Below are positions 25,450 to 35,000 of a stretch of 64,000 nucleotides of DNA, in pieces (within the stretch, counting starts at the first letter, position 1; the number at the start of each line of letters is the position of its first letter). Made by a program: the position numbers and the translations under genes. Where the stretch lies: NCBI GenBank assembly GCA_036378535.1, contig DASUWH010000045.1, positions 202,019-266,018 on the forward strand. Direction: 5' to 3'. The DNA is from Gp1-AA122 sp036378535. Lineage in GTDB: Bacteria; Acidobacteriota; Terriglobia; Terriglobales; Acidobacteriaceae. The notes under the pieces were generated by a model, which was given only the letters and a program-made list of their open reading frames with translations, was not told where the DNA came from and ran no database searches.

Positions 25450-26841
25450 ATGGCTGATGTGGTGATGCCCCAGATGGGGGAGTCGATTGTTGAAGGCACG
25501 ATTACCAAGTGGCTGAAAAAGCCTGGGGATAAGGTCCAGCGGGACGAGCCGCTGTTTGAGATTTCTACCGACAAGGTGGACGCTGAGATCCCGGCGCCAT
25601 CTTCGGGCGTACTGCAGGAAATTAAGGTTCCAGAGGGCACGACCGTCCAGGTCAACACGGTGGTAGCGAGCATTTCCGCTGACGGTGGAGCCGCTGCGCC
25701 CGCGCCCGTGAAGCCCGCTCCGCAAGAAGCCTCGGCGACAGCCGCGCCGGCGGTCGTCACCCCGGTTCAGCCGAAGACGGCTCCAGCACCACCGCCATCG
25801 TCCCATGTCTCCCAAAACCGGGGAGACATGGGGCACCCGACCGCTCCGCCTACAGCGGCGGCTCAGCATAAGGAAGTGATCGAGTTTCCACAGGGCAGCG
25901 AGGAAGATCATGTGCGCTCCTCGCCACTGGTGCGACGGATCGCGCGTGAGAACAATGTCGATCTCTCACGAGTCCAGGGTAGCGGGCTGGGCGGACGAGT
26001 TACCAAGCAGGACATTCTCGGCTACCTGGAAAAAAGTCCTGCTCAGCCCGCCGTCGCCGGAGCTACCGCACCGGCTATGAGCGCTCCAGCGCCGAGACAG
26101 GCTGCCGCCCAGGCGCCGTCTGCTCCGGCCGCTATCCCAGGCGAAATTGTGGCTATGTCGCAGATGCGCAAAATTATTGCGCAGCGCATGGTCGAGTCGC
26201 GGCGCACCAGCGCGCACGTTCACAATCTCTTTGAAGTGGACATGACGCGCATCGTCAACCTGCGCAACAAATTGAAGGGAGGCTTCGAACAGCGTTACGG
26301 CGCGAGGCTGACTTTCATGCCATTCTTCGTGCGCGCGGCCATTATCGGCTTGCAGCAATTTCCAATTATCAATGCGTCGGTGGAAGGCGATTCTCTGCAC
26401 TACCATCAGCACGTCAACATGGGAATTGCCGTCGCCCTGGATTGGGGATTGATCGTTCCTGTGCTGAAGAACGCGGAAGAGAAAAACTTCCTGGGATTGC
26501 AGCGCGGCATTGCCGACCTGGGAGAGCGGGCGCGCAGCAAGAAACTGGTGCCCGACGAAGTCCAGGGTTCGACCTTTACCGTGACCAACCCGGGCACCTT
26601 CGGCGCAGTGTTTGGTCTGCCCATCATCAATCAGCCCAACGTTGCCATCCTGGGCGTCGGCGGAATTACCAAGGCTCCGGTGGTGATCACCGATAAAGAG
26701 GGCACCGACTCGATCGCGATCCGTTCGCTGGTCCACCTCACGCTGGGCTACGATCACCGTGTGATCGACGGCGCCGTGGCGGATCAGTTCATGGCTCTGG
26801 TGAAGAAGACGCTGGAAAACTGGAATGAAGAGATCGGATAG
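25450..26841 (+). CDS. Dihydrolipoyllysine-residue acyltransferase (E2) of a 2-oxoacid dehydrogenase complex
   Basis: E2 core that accepts acyl groups from E1 and passes them to CoA. Start chosen at 25450 (463 aa) because MADVVMPQMGESIVEG is the classic lipoyl-domain start, with GAAGGA 6-7 nt upstream. The lipoylated lysine is K42 in STDKVDAEI. The peripheral-subunit binding domain (about residues 155-195) has SSPLVRRIARENNVDLS and GLGGRVTKQDILGYLE. The catalytic domain ends LTLGYDHRVIDGAVADQFM, with the active-site His and Asp. The linker at residues about 117-130 (SSHVSQNRGDMGHP) is encoded by a hairpin repeat (25802-25838). E1 subunits lie at 15.5-18.4 kb on the other strand. Confidence 0.92.
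   Translation: MADVVMPQMGESIVEGTITKWLKKPGDKVQRDEPLFEISTDKVDAEIPAPSSGVLQEIKVPEGTTVQVNTVVASISADGGAAAPAPVKPAPQEASATAAPAVVTPVQPKTAPAPPPSSHVSQNRGDMGHPTAPPTAAAQHKEVIEFPQGSEEDHVRSSPLVRRIARENNVDLSRVQGSGLGGRVTKQDILGYLEKSPAQPAVAGATAPAMSAPAPRQAAAQAPSAPAAIPGEIVAMSQMRKIIAQRMVESRRTSAHVHNLFEVDMTRIVNLRNKLKGGFEQRYGARLTFMPFFVRAAIIGLQQFPIINASVEGDSLHYHQHVNMGIAVALDWGLIVPVLKNAEEKNFLGLQRGIADLGERARSKKLVPDEVQGSTFTVTNPGTFGAVFGLPIINQPNVAILGVGGITKAPVVITDKEGTDSIAIRSLVHLTLGYDHRVIDGAVADQFMALVKKTLENWNEEIG
25802..25838 (+). repeat. Hairpin repeat with AAAACCG loop, inside E2
   Basis: Perfect 12-bp stem CCCATGTCTCCC / GGGAGACATGGG, loop AAAACCG, tail GGGGCACCC. The loop and tail equal those of the 45301 copy, while the stem sequence differs. 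Confidence 0.85.
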
Positions 26842-26854
26842 GTTAGGGAACATC

Positions 26855-26890
26855 CACCACAGAGGCACAGAGACACAGAGAGCCTTTGCG
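26855..26890. repeat. CACAGAGGCACAGAGACACAG repeat
   Basis: Iterated CACAGAG units just after the E2 gene. A complementary copy (CTGTGACTCTGTGTCTCTGG) lies at 62411-62433 beyond rpoD. Confidence 0.6.
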
Positions 26891-26910
26891 GTGGATGTTG
26901 CGCTCACGCA

Positions 26911-27477
26911 CTACTTCTTCGCCCAGACCGATGAGTTCAGGCAGTCTACGGCTCCATCGATGACTTTGGCGAGCCCGGCCTGAAATTTGTTGGCGTCCAC
27001 GATCTCCTTGTTCGCCACGGCATCGGTCATGGAGACCGCGGCACTGACGAAGGACAGCACCGCCTGTTTTTTGTCGGCGCCGGAGCGTTCGGGCAGGTTC
27101 GCCCAGAAGCGATGCACGATGCGGAAAATTTCCTCCGCTGATTCCTGGTCGTGCGCTACTTGAACCGTCAGCGTGCCCGGCCGGGTGATGGTCTGCACGA
27201 AGTAGCGGGCCGCAACATAGGTGGTGATTCCCAGTTGCCGCGCCTTGAGCACGATGTTGCGTCGAGTACAGGTGCGTGAATACTCGGCCTGGGCCGCATT
27301 CAGGATCATCGGCACCAGTTGATTGTTTTTGGCGCGGATCCGGAGGAACTCTCCGATGAGGCAATCGCGCAGCCTGGCTTGTCGTAATTTTGGCTGCAGT
27401 TCCTGCCCAGTCGGCCAGTTGACTCCGAAATCCAGTTCTCTTCCAAACCGTTGAAGTAAATAAAGATCACTGCTCAC
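26911..27477 (-). pseudogene. Truncated, apparently chimeric phage terminase large subunit
   Basis: 188 aa. Residues about 30-132 look like the N-terminal ATPase of acidobacterial-phage terminase large subunits: LIGEFLRIRAKNNQLVPM, then RRNIVLKARQLGITT (Walker-A-like segment), TRPGTLTVQVAHDQESAEE and IFRIVHRFWANLPE. A full TerL is 450-600 aa and would continue with Walker B and a nuclease domain. Here the sequence switches after LPE to an unrelated Ala/Val-rich tail ending DCLNSSVWAKK. This suggests a deletion that joined the terminase start to the end of another phage-type gene. It may still be translated. It is the last gene on the minus strand of the island, 187 bp after the 1460-aa protein gene. 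Confidence 0.6.
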
Positions 27478-27663
27478 GTTCTTGAGGGCCCGAAAACTTC
27501 CGAACTTTCTTAAGAATTTAACTCAGTGTGCCGAAACACGCAGGAACCCTTTTCCATCGTTACTTGCGACGCCAATGGCGTTCTGCATCGGAAACGAATT
27601 CTCGCTGCCTGAACTGAAATTCAAAGCGGAGCAATAAGCGTTGAAGTATCGACCAACAGCCCC

Positions 27664-30600
27664 TTAATGTGCTGTTTTCGGAAACAGCATAAACAGATCC
27701 GGCGTACAGGTTTCCGGCCCACGGCTAATCCATTCCACTTCTCCCGTGGGGCAGTCAGGCGGCGTGCCGGAAATCGCGTGTACGCCGGATGCGCCATCAC
27801 ACCACTTGGTGCCAACTGGCCGGTTGGTAGTCCATTGCGCCGAGGTCGGCTGAACGCTTGCCGAGGTGCCGGCCACAATCACCTGATGGTCGTTACCGTT
27901 GACGATACCGCCCTGCGCCTCGCTGACCACCGTATTAATGGCGTAGCTCGTACTGTTGCTCCGCATGAATCCCGCCACCTGACACGCATTCTGGAGGGAC
28001 CACGGGCAAGTCAGTGAAGTCGTGCTGCACCCAGCCAGGTTGTCTGAGGGCACGGTGACATAGGAACCTGTGCTATCCACGCTCCCAATCGAGTTGGATG
28101 CGTAGAAGTCGGAGGTATTACCCCCGTTCCGGGTGTGACCGAAGCGATACGGTGCGTGCGTGGCCGTCGGATCAATGCCAATAATCTCCGATTCCCAATA
28201 GAGTGTGTACGGTGTTCTCGACTGTCCCACCCATGTCGTGAAGTAGAACAGCGGGCGGTCATCGGTCGCATTGTTATTAAAATTACTCCCGTGAAAATCG
28301 AGAGCGATTGGCCATCCGACACCGCCTAAAGGCAATACGGTTTGCGTGTTCAGCCAGTCATCGTAGGCGTTCTTGAAGGTTCGCCCAGAGTAGCGGTAAT
28401 TCCATCCCATCGTTCCATGCAGGGCCGCCTGACCCGGCAACTGCTTAACGTTGAGCGTGTGTTTTTGCCACTCCCAGTCCCCGTTCGTGTTGTATGTGTT
28501 GTTCACACCACAACTCGGATGTCCAGCCGCGCAGCCGCCCACTTCAAAATCGCCATACAGTCCGCTTGCAACCTGCCCAGCGCTGTGACTGTAAACGCCG
28601 AGGTCCGAATAGACGCAATTGGGACAGGAAACCGCACCTGTGGGACCAGCCCCAGGGTCGCCGAAGACGTGCCCCGTGGACGTGTCAAGCATCTGGCAAC
28701 CCGCATTGGGGCCGCTGGCGGTGTAGGAAAGCATCTCCATCATGTTGTTCTGGCCGCGCATGGATACGCCGTTGGTGGTCCACGTGATTCCGCCATCGGC
28801 GACTTGGTGTGCCAGAACTAATCCGCCCGTCGAAGAACCCGTCTGCGAGGTCGCGTAAGTAAACTGGGTTGACGACGTAACCGTGATAGTCGCCGCGTTT
28901 GCGTCCCACCCATTTGTGCTGGTGCAATTCGGATTCGTGGTGCCGACGCAAGACACATCAACCTGGTCGCCAGTGTTCAGGCCATGCGGGCTGGAGAAGT
29001 TCACCGTAGCCGTGCCCGCAGACGCGCTGATAGTCGAAATCCAATTGATCCAGCCCGGCTCGCTAGCGCCCGCCGGCCCGGATGCAGTCGTAGCGTGGAA
29101 GCCGTACCACATGTAATAGTTCGTGCCGCCGACCGTGAGTTGATTATTATTGTGGCCCATCGGCGTAATCGGGAACCACGCCGGATAGGCAAACCCGGAT
29201 ACCCATGGGTTGCCGCCGTCTAAACCGAAAAAGAAGTCCTGGTCGTTTGCCGATGGCCGGAACACGGTACTGGTCGTAGCTACCCGTCCAGGGAGCGCAC
29301 ACTTGCTAGTGGCGGTGAAGTCTTCTACGACCACCGGGCCGCTGACTGTAGCTTGCGTAGTGGACGAACCCCAGTCGGTCACTGTCCATCGCTCAATCGT
29401 GGCGTTACTCGAATTTAGAACAAAATACTGGTTAGGATTCGTCTGCGACCAGCCAACCGGACGACCGCCAAGCGACGTCAGTACGCCCGGATGGCATTGA
29501 TCGTAGGTCGCCCGGGTAGTGCCGGTGTTGTCCCAGAATGGCAGGATGAAATTCGTGCCCGCTGCCTGTTTATTGACGATAAGTGCCTTGCTGTCGGCGC
29601 TGTAAATGCGGCGCTCGCCATTGGACCCCACATCGAAACCGCCGCTGCCGAGGGTTGCATCGGTTACGCGGCACCACAGAGCGTGCGTCCAGGGATCGTT
29701 AAAGGTGTCGCCCTTGCTATTGGTTCCGCTTGCCCCCGCATAGGGCGGTGTGCCCACTCCGCCATAGCCAGGAAACTCAAAGATGTCGTGAATGACTGTG
29801 TCCGTTGGAGCGCCGTAGGTAATCGGAGGCGTGGTGTCGTTGGGCATGCCAATGGCGAACGATCCAGGTCCACTTCCTGTTCCGTAGACAGAACTCAAAT
29901 GGACGTACGCCCCAATGTCCCAGCTGCTGGCCAGTGACCGCGGTACACCGGGAAGATCGACAGCATAGGCAGAACCGAGATTGCTGCCCGCGTTCAGGAC
30001 CGGCGATGCCTTTGTGAAATGAAAATCAGGCGCCGGCCCCGGAGCCGCCGAAACGTAACTGGTCGTCCCGGATATATTGGGAGTCGAAGCGAGCCAATCC
30101 ATCAACTGAGTGTTCGTCATGAGCACGGCGCCGTGAGCCAGCAGCGAATCGAGAACCGTCCCCACCTCGGCAGTAGTCAGATCATTGTTGTGAATAAATA
30201 ATCCGTAAGGCACCCCCCACACCGAAGCCTTAAAGATCAGAGCCGCTACTTTGGCATCGATTTGCTGCGCCGTCATACTGTGCAGGCCGCCGAGAGCGAG
30301 GCTGGTAATGTTCTGAATGTTGACGCCCTTGGCGTAGATAAAATTCGAGCCCAGGCCGATGGATAACGCCCCACGCGCGCCTTCGTAGCCGGCGCCCGCT
30401 GACCAACCTTGGGTCTGAGCGTCTTCAATCCCGTCCGGATAAACGAAGACCTTCGCGTTCGTGAGTCCTGAAATATTCGTTTGCAGCCAATTCTTCGACG
30501 CAATGAGTTCGTCCGGTTCCAGACGATCTTTTTGAAATAGCGCCGTGTACGTGGCGGACTTAATATCCTGCGAGTTCACGTCCGCCAATCCGAGGGTGTG

Positions 30601-32046
30601 CGCGGCTGTGCGGCAGTTGATATCGAGAGCCGCAGTGTACCCACCATGCCCGTTGATGGCAGCAACCAACTCCGCCGCAGTGTCGTATAGGCTGCTGGTC
30701 AGATCGTAATTGAGATTTTCGCCCCCCGGTCCGCCAGTAACCGTCGAAGTCAGATGGTTGCCGCTGATGCTCAGCGTCGCGGCCGTTCCCGTTCCCGTGT
30801 AGCGGATCGTGAAACTGTTCAGGTTGGTGTAGTACTGGTGCGACCAGGAATGAGAATTAACGTCGTGTCCGGCGGCCAGCCAACCCTGAATTTCAGAGAT
30901 CAGGCCGGAGGAATATCCGGCGACCACGGCCATGCCGAGCTTTAGCCCACGCTCGTTGAAAAGCGGCAAGAGACTATCGATATAGGATTCCGTACCTGCC
31001 GCAAAGCCGACATCATCGACCGTGAAGGTAAGCCGCGCCGGGTAAGTGGCAAAGTTGGTCACCGCTGGAGGAGTATCTGCGGGCAGGTTGTTGCCGCCAT
31101 CGGTCGCGCCGCCTTGCACATCCTGCGAATTCAGAATGGCGATGCTGTTGGCGTAGAAATGAGAATACGAGTACGTTGCATGGCCGGTGTTATCGACAAG
31201 ACCGCCGTCGCGGTTGGCGTAGCCTTTGCAGTTCACTAGCGTGATTGCCGTCGCGCTGCCGTCAAAGCGAAAACCGTCATAATTCAAGTGCGCTTCATCG
31301 TTATAAAAATTGATATCCGCAGGCGAGGTTGCGTTGACATAGAAACCGTGGGGAAGCGTTCCCGAAGGAACCATTCCGTTCGACTCCATGTTTGCGAAAA
31401 GCAAGTGATCGGAAGCGCCGGCGATGTTGACTCCAAAGCCGTCGAACCATTGCAACGACAGGTGCTGGAACTGCAGCCAGCTCTTCCCATTTATGTAGAT
31501 GAGCTGTCCGGCGGCAGTCGTGATAACGCCAATCGACCCGTAGTAGGTAGCCGGATTTCCGGCTGAATAAATATAGAGGGCGCCGCTCGAGAAGTAGAAA
31601 TCGCGGTCGTGCTGAACGGCGGCTTGCGAACTCTGTTTCTGGCCCCAGATCGTCCCAAACAAGGCATTATTCACACCGCTGCCCGATACCGGTGTCTGCC
31701 ACAAATTTCCTGAAATAAGGGACCACGAAGCTGACGATAAGTCCTGATATCCGGTGATAACGGGAGCGGGTCCGGAACCGTAGGCGTCAAAATAGATGCT
31801 GCTGGAACTCGTACCACTGGAGGCCGGCACCAATGATTCTCGCCAGGTGTCTCCGCGCGCGAGCAGGACGGTGTCCCCAGCAGCCAAGCTGGTCGCGTTG
31901 ACTTTCGCCAGCGTCTTCCACGGCGCTGTTTGCGAGGTGCCGCTGTTCAGGTCATTTCCGCTGCTCGAACTTACATAGTAGGTGGTGGCCGCTGCGGGAA
32001 GGGACACCACGGCGGCCAGCCAGATGGCCGTCAAAATTCTTTTCAT
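27664..32046 (-). CDS. Giant secreted protein: beta-helix + polysaccharide-deacetylase-like region + large C-terminal beta region
   Basis: 1460 aa with a clear signal peptide (MKRILTAIWLAAVVSLPAAA). Residues about 20-300 form a right-handed beta-helix of the pectate-lyase type (YYVSSSSGNDLNSGTSQTAP, then Asn/Gly-rich coils such as FQHLSLQWFDGFGVNIAGAS). Residues about 345-660 resemble a NodB polysaccharide deacetylase: LTFTVDDVGF supplies the Asp pair, and HDVNSHSWSH the metal His pair, with an insertion of about 100 residues before VFVYPDGIEDAQTQG. The remaining 770 residues are Trp/Gly/Asn-rich beta sequence with many paired Cys and no family I recognise. Predicted role: binding or modifying extracellular polysaccharide. 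Downstream of the 1377-aa gene by 39 bp, probably co-transcribed. Confidence 0.75.
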   Translation of the reverse strand: MKRILTAIWLAAVVSLPAAATTYYVSSSSGNDLNSGTSQTAPWKTLAKVNATSLAAGDTVLLARGDTWRESLVPASSGTSSSSIYFDAYGSGPAPVITGYQDLSSASWSLISGNLWQTPVSGSGVNNALFGTIWGQKQSSQAAVQHDRDFYFSSGALYIYSAGNPATYYGSIGVITTAAGQLIYINGKSWLQFQHLSLQWFDGFGVNIAGASDHLLFANMESNGMVPSGTLPHGFYVNATSPADINFYNDEAHLNYDGFRFDGSATAITLVNCKGYANRDGGLVDNTGHATYSYSHFYANSIAILNSQDVQGGATDGGNNLPADTPPAVTNFATYPARLTFTVDDVGFAAGTESYIDSLLPLFNERGLKLGMAVVAGYSSGLISEIQGWLAAGHDVNSHSWSHQYYTNLNSFTIRYTGTGTAATLSISGNHLTSTVTGGPGGENLNYDLTSSLYDTAAELVAAINGHGGYTAALDINCRTAAHTLGLADVNSQDIKSATYTALFQKDRLEPDELIASKNWLQTNISGLTNAKVFVYPDGIEDAQTQGWSAGAGYEGARGALSIGLGSNFIYAKGVNIQNITSLALGGLHSMTAQQIDAKVAALIFKASVWGVPYGLFIHNNDLTTAEVGTVLDSLLAHGAVLMTNTQLMDWLASTPNISGTTSYVSAAPGPAPDFHFTKASPVLNAGSNLGSAYAVDLPGVPRSLASSWDIGAYVHLSSVYGTGSGPGSFAIGMPNDTTPPITYGAPTDTVIHDIFEFPGYGGVGTPPYAGASGTNSKGDTFNDPWTHALWCRVTDATLGSGGFDVGSNGERRIYSADSKALIVNKQAAGTNFILPFWDNTGTTRATYDQCHPGVLTSLGGRPVGWSQTNPNQYFVLNSSNATIERWTVTDWGSSTTQATVSGPVVVEDFTATSKCALPGRVATTSTVFRPSANDQDFFFGLDGGNPWVSGFAYPAWFPITPMGHNNNQLTVGGTNYYMWYGFHATTASGPAGASEPGWINWISTISASAGTATVNFSSPHGLNTGDQVDVSCVGTTNPNCTSTNGWDANAATITVTSSTQFTYATSQTGSSTGGLVLAHQVADGGITWTTNGVSMRGQNNMMEMLSYTASGPNAGCQMLDTSTGHVFGDPGAGPTGAVSCPNCVYSDLGVYSHSAGQVASGLYGDFEVGGCAAGHPSCGVNNTYNTNGDWEWQKHTLNVKQLPGQAALHGTMGWNYRYSGRTFKNAYDDWLNTQTVLPLGGVGWPIALDFHGSNFNNNATDDRPLFYFTTWVGQSRTPYTLYWESEIIGIDPTATHAPYRFGHTRNGGNTSDFYASNSIGSVDSTGSYVTVPSDNLAGCSTTSLTCPWSLQNACQVAGFMRSNSTSYAINTVVSEAQGGIVNGNDHQVIVAGTSASVQPTSAQWTTNRPVGTKWCDGASGVHAISGTPPDCPTGEVEWISRGPETCTPDLFMLFPKTAH

Positions 32047-32085
32047 TTCGTGGACCGCCTATGTGAAGTCGATGTCGCCGGAAAA

Positions 32086-35000
32086 CTACCGAACCGCCCA
32101 AGCCGGGGTGAGCGCACCCCAAGAGTAGGTGTCCGAGGGAATCGAAAGAGTCGACGGCAGCGAACCGCCCGTGCTAATGCTTACCGATGCTCCATTGAGG
32201 AAGGTGAGACCGGCTCCGCTGTCTCCTGACATCTGCGCGCAAGACGACGTGCAGCTAGTCGAAACCGCCAGGTAGTACTTGCCCGGAAGCAGGGTGGCCG
32301 AAGCTGCCCAGGTCTTGGTAGTTCCACCGGTCGCTGGAGCGAATGAGGTGCCGGGTAAGGTGCCCGTGTGAACCTTCAGGTTGCCGCCGGCGTCGTAGAT
32401 GCCAATGTCGTAATTGTTGGCGGTATTGTCGGCAGTGGTGACGCTATAGATCACTTGCGTGGTCGTGATGGGATAAGAGAGCACCACGCCCCACAGCTTG
32501 GCCTTGTTCGCGCTTGTATCGAAGCCGGCGCTTCCCCCACCGCGCGCCATCGTCAACCACGGAACCGTATACGGACCCGCGGGTACGCCGCTGTCGCCTA
32601 CACTGTTCGCGCCAGTCCATTTGGTGTAGTTGCCCGTAGCGCCCGATCCGATGGGATAGGTGGAGGGTATCTGGGCAGCCGGAACCTTGCCCGCGCTATC
32701 GAGCTGAGCCACACCGTTGGCGGCACCTTCTCGCACCTTGGTTGTGTAGGTGGCGCTCAAGTCGGGAATTTGCGCTGTGCTGGCCGTTCCGGAAAATCCG
32801 GAAATGGGCGAGTTGACCTTCGCTACCTCAGTGACAGCGCCGGCATTCTCTGAGACCGTCAGCTTGCCGCTTGCCGCGAAGAAGACTTTGGAATTCCCGG
32901 TACTCGCCGCGGTTTGATCCGCGCCCGCTCCCTGGATCGTCCATGGCCCGGCTACGACGATCTGCCCGGGAACATTCAGATTGCCGGTAGATTTATCGAA
33001 GGTGAATCCGGTGTAGACGCCCCAGGAGCCATTGTCGTTGAAAGGAATCTGCTGGTTGGAGCCTGGAGGATTGACCGAGCTCGTTGCCCATCTCAGGCCA
33101 GTTGCCTGAGTGGAATCAGCAGTCAGCACCTGGCCGTCGGAGCCGACAGGCACGCGCGCATTCGCAGTCGCAAATCCGAACAGGTCTCCTTTGGTGGTCA
33201 GAGGAGAGGATCCACCGCCGCACCCACTGCACGTGCCTGTAACCGTGAGGTTCCCGTTGACCGTGGTATTGACGTTGAATGTTTTTGAAGAGGCTGTCAG
33301 GCGCTCTTTCCAGCTTGTCCCGTCGCCCACGTTGCCGATGTACTGGCTGATCGAGGCGGGCGCGCCCAAACTGATTCCCACATCGCTGCCGTTTGCCTGG
33401 GAATTCGCGGTGTCATAGCCGATAAATGCGTCGTAGGTATCGTTTGTTGGACGATTGTTGGCCGTGGCGATGGTTTTGGCGAAGTTCGAATCGAACAGCG
33501 TGATGATGTGCCCCGGCCCCGTGCCCAGCGTCGAGAAGTTCAACCGGCCTTTCAGATTCAGATAAGTACCACCATCGTTGACCGGTTTCACCGCCATCAA
33601 TAAAGAACCCTGCTGAAAACTCTGCGAGGGCGCCATGGCCGAGTAGCAACTCATCCAAACTGAGTTAGGGCCGTACACGCTCGATGAGACACAGCGCTCC
33701 CCCACGACCGCCGGCGCGAGCGGACCTTGCTCCGCCACGATGTCGGCATTGATCTCATCCATATAGGCCACAGCCACGGTGCTCAGATTGTTGCTGTCGG
33801 CGGTGGCTCCCAGGACAACATCTCCGGGCCAGGTGTAAAGGAGGGGAAAGTATGTCGGTGCTGCCACCGTGTAAGAGCCGGGCGTGGAATTACTGTCCGT
33901 GAAAGAGCACACGCCGTTCGAGCACGCCGACGCATGGGACACGTTCCCGGCAACCAGATAGTTCCCGGTCCCGAAAGGCGCGGCATAGATGCCGTTGCTC
34001 GCAGCCGTCACTCGTAGCAGATCGAAGCTGGACGCGCCCGGAATGTCCGGTGTTGTGACCGTGATCGAACCGGTGCCGTTCGTCAGCGCACGCCCCGCCA
34101 GCAACAGGTTGGAAGGACCATAGCTGGAATGACGGGCAACCAGATAGTAGTCGTATTCTGTCGTGCCACTGTTCGCGAATAATGGAATCGCGCCGCCGGG
34201 CTTGCCGGGCCCGGTTATGGTGAGGGTGCGCCCTTGCGCTATCACTCCGGTGGTGCCGATATTGCCCAGCGGATTGCTACAGCTACCCACCTCCATGTAG
34301 ACATTGTCTAGAGTGCTGCTGCCATAGCCGCCACGTTTCGCCCCCGTGCGCACCCCGAATTGCACATGACCCTGAATAACGGAGTCGGAGATTCGCAACG
34401 TATTGCCGCTTTGCCAATCAACCCCGTTGCCCTTACAGCTGGCGGAGATGTTGAGGTGCTTCAACCATCCGACCGCACTCCAGGTATTGAATGGTCCCGG
34501 CGCGGTGACATAACTTCCGCAGAATGTGGCGTCGCACCGTAGAGTCGCACCGCCGCCCAGTCCTGTGTCCAGTCCATCCAGCAGGAAAGCCTGATCATCG
34601 TCAATCTGCACGAACGATCCGAAGGTGTATCCGGTTGACGATCTGGTAGAGACGTTGAAGATCCTGGTCTTCTGGGCGTTGTCCTCGATGAAACTCTTGG
34701 TTCCATTCGCCACCATGGGGCGGCCGCGGGGATTGACCAGCGTGACGTCGAAGTTGTTCTGAGAGTTGGAGCGGTCTCCCACCACGATGCACGAATCATT
34801 CACATAGCAATTCAGGATGGATCCAGTAAAATCCACCGTCTGGTTATCCGAGCGAAACGAGAGCGGCGCGTAGATATTGAATTCTCCCGGAGGGACAATT
34901 ACTGCGCCGCTTTGCGGAGTGCCGGCAGGATTCGTGGGCACGATCCGCGCCGCGATGGATGCTTCCTGAATTCCAGCCGTAGCCGAGCTCACGGTGTAGC

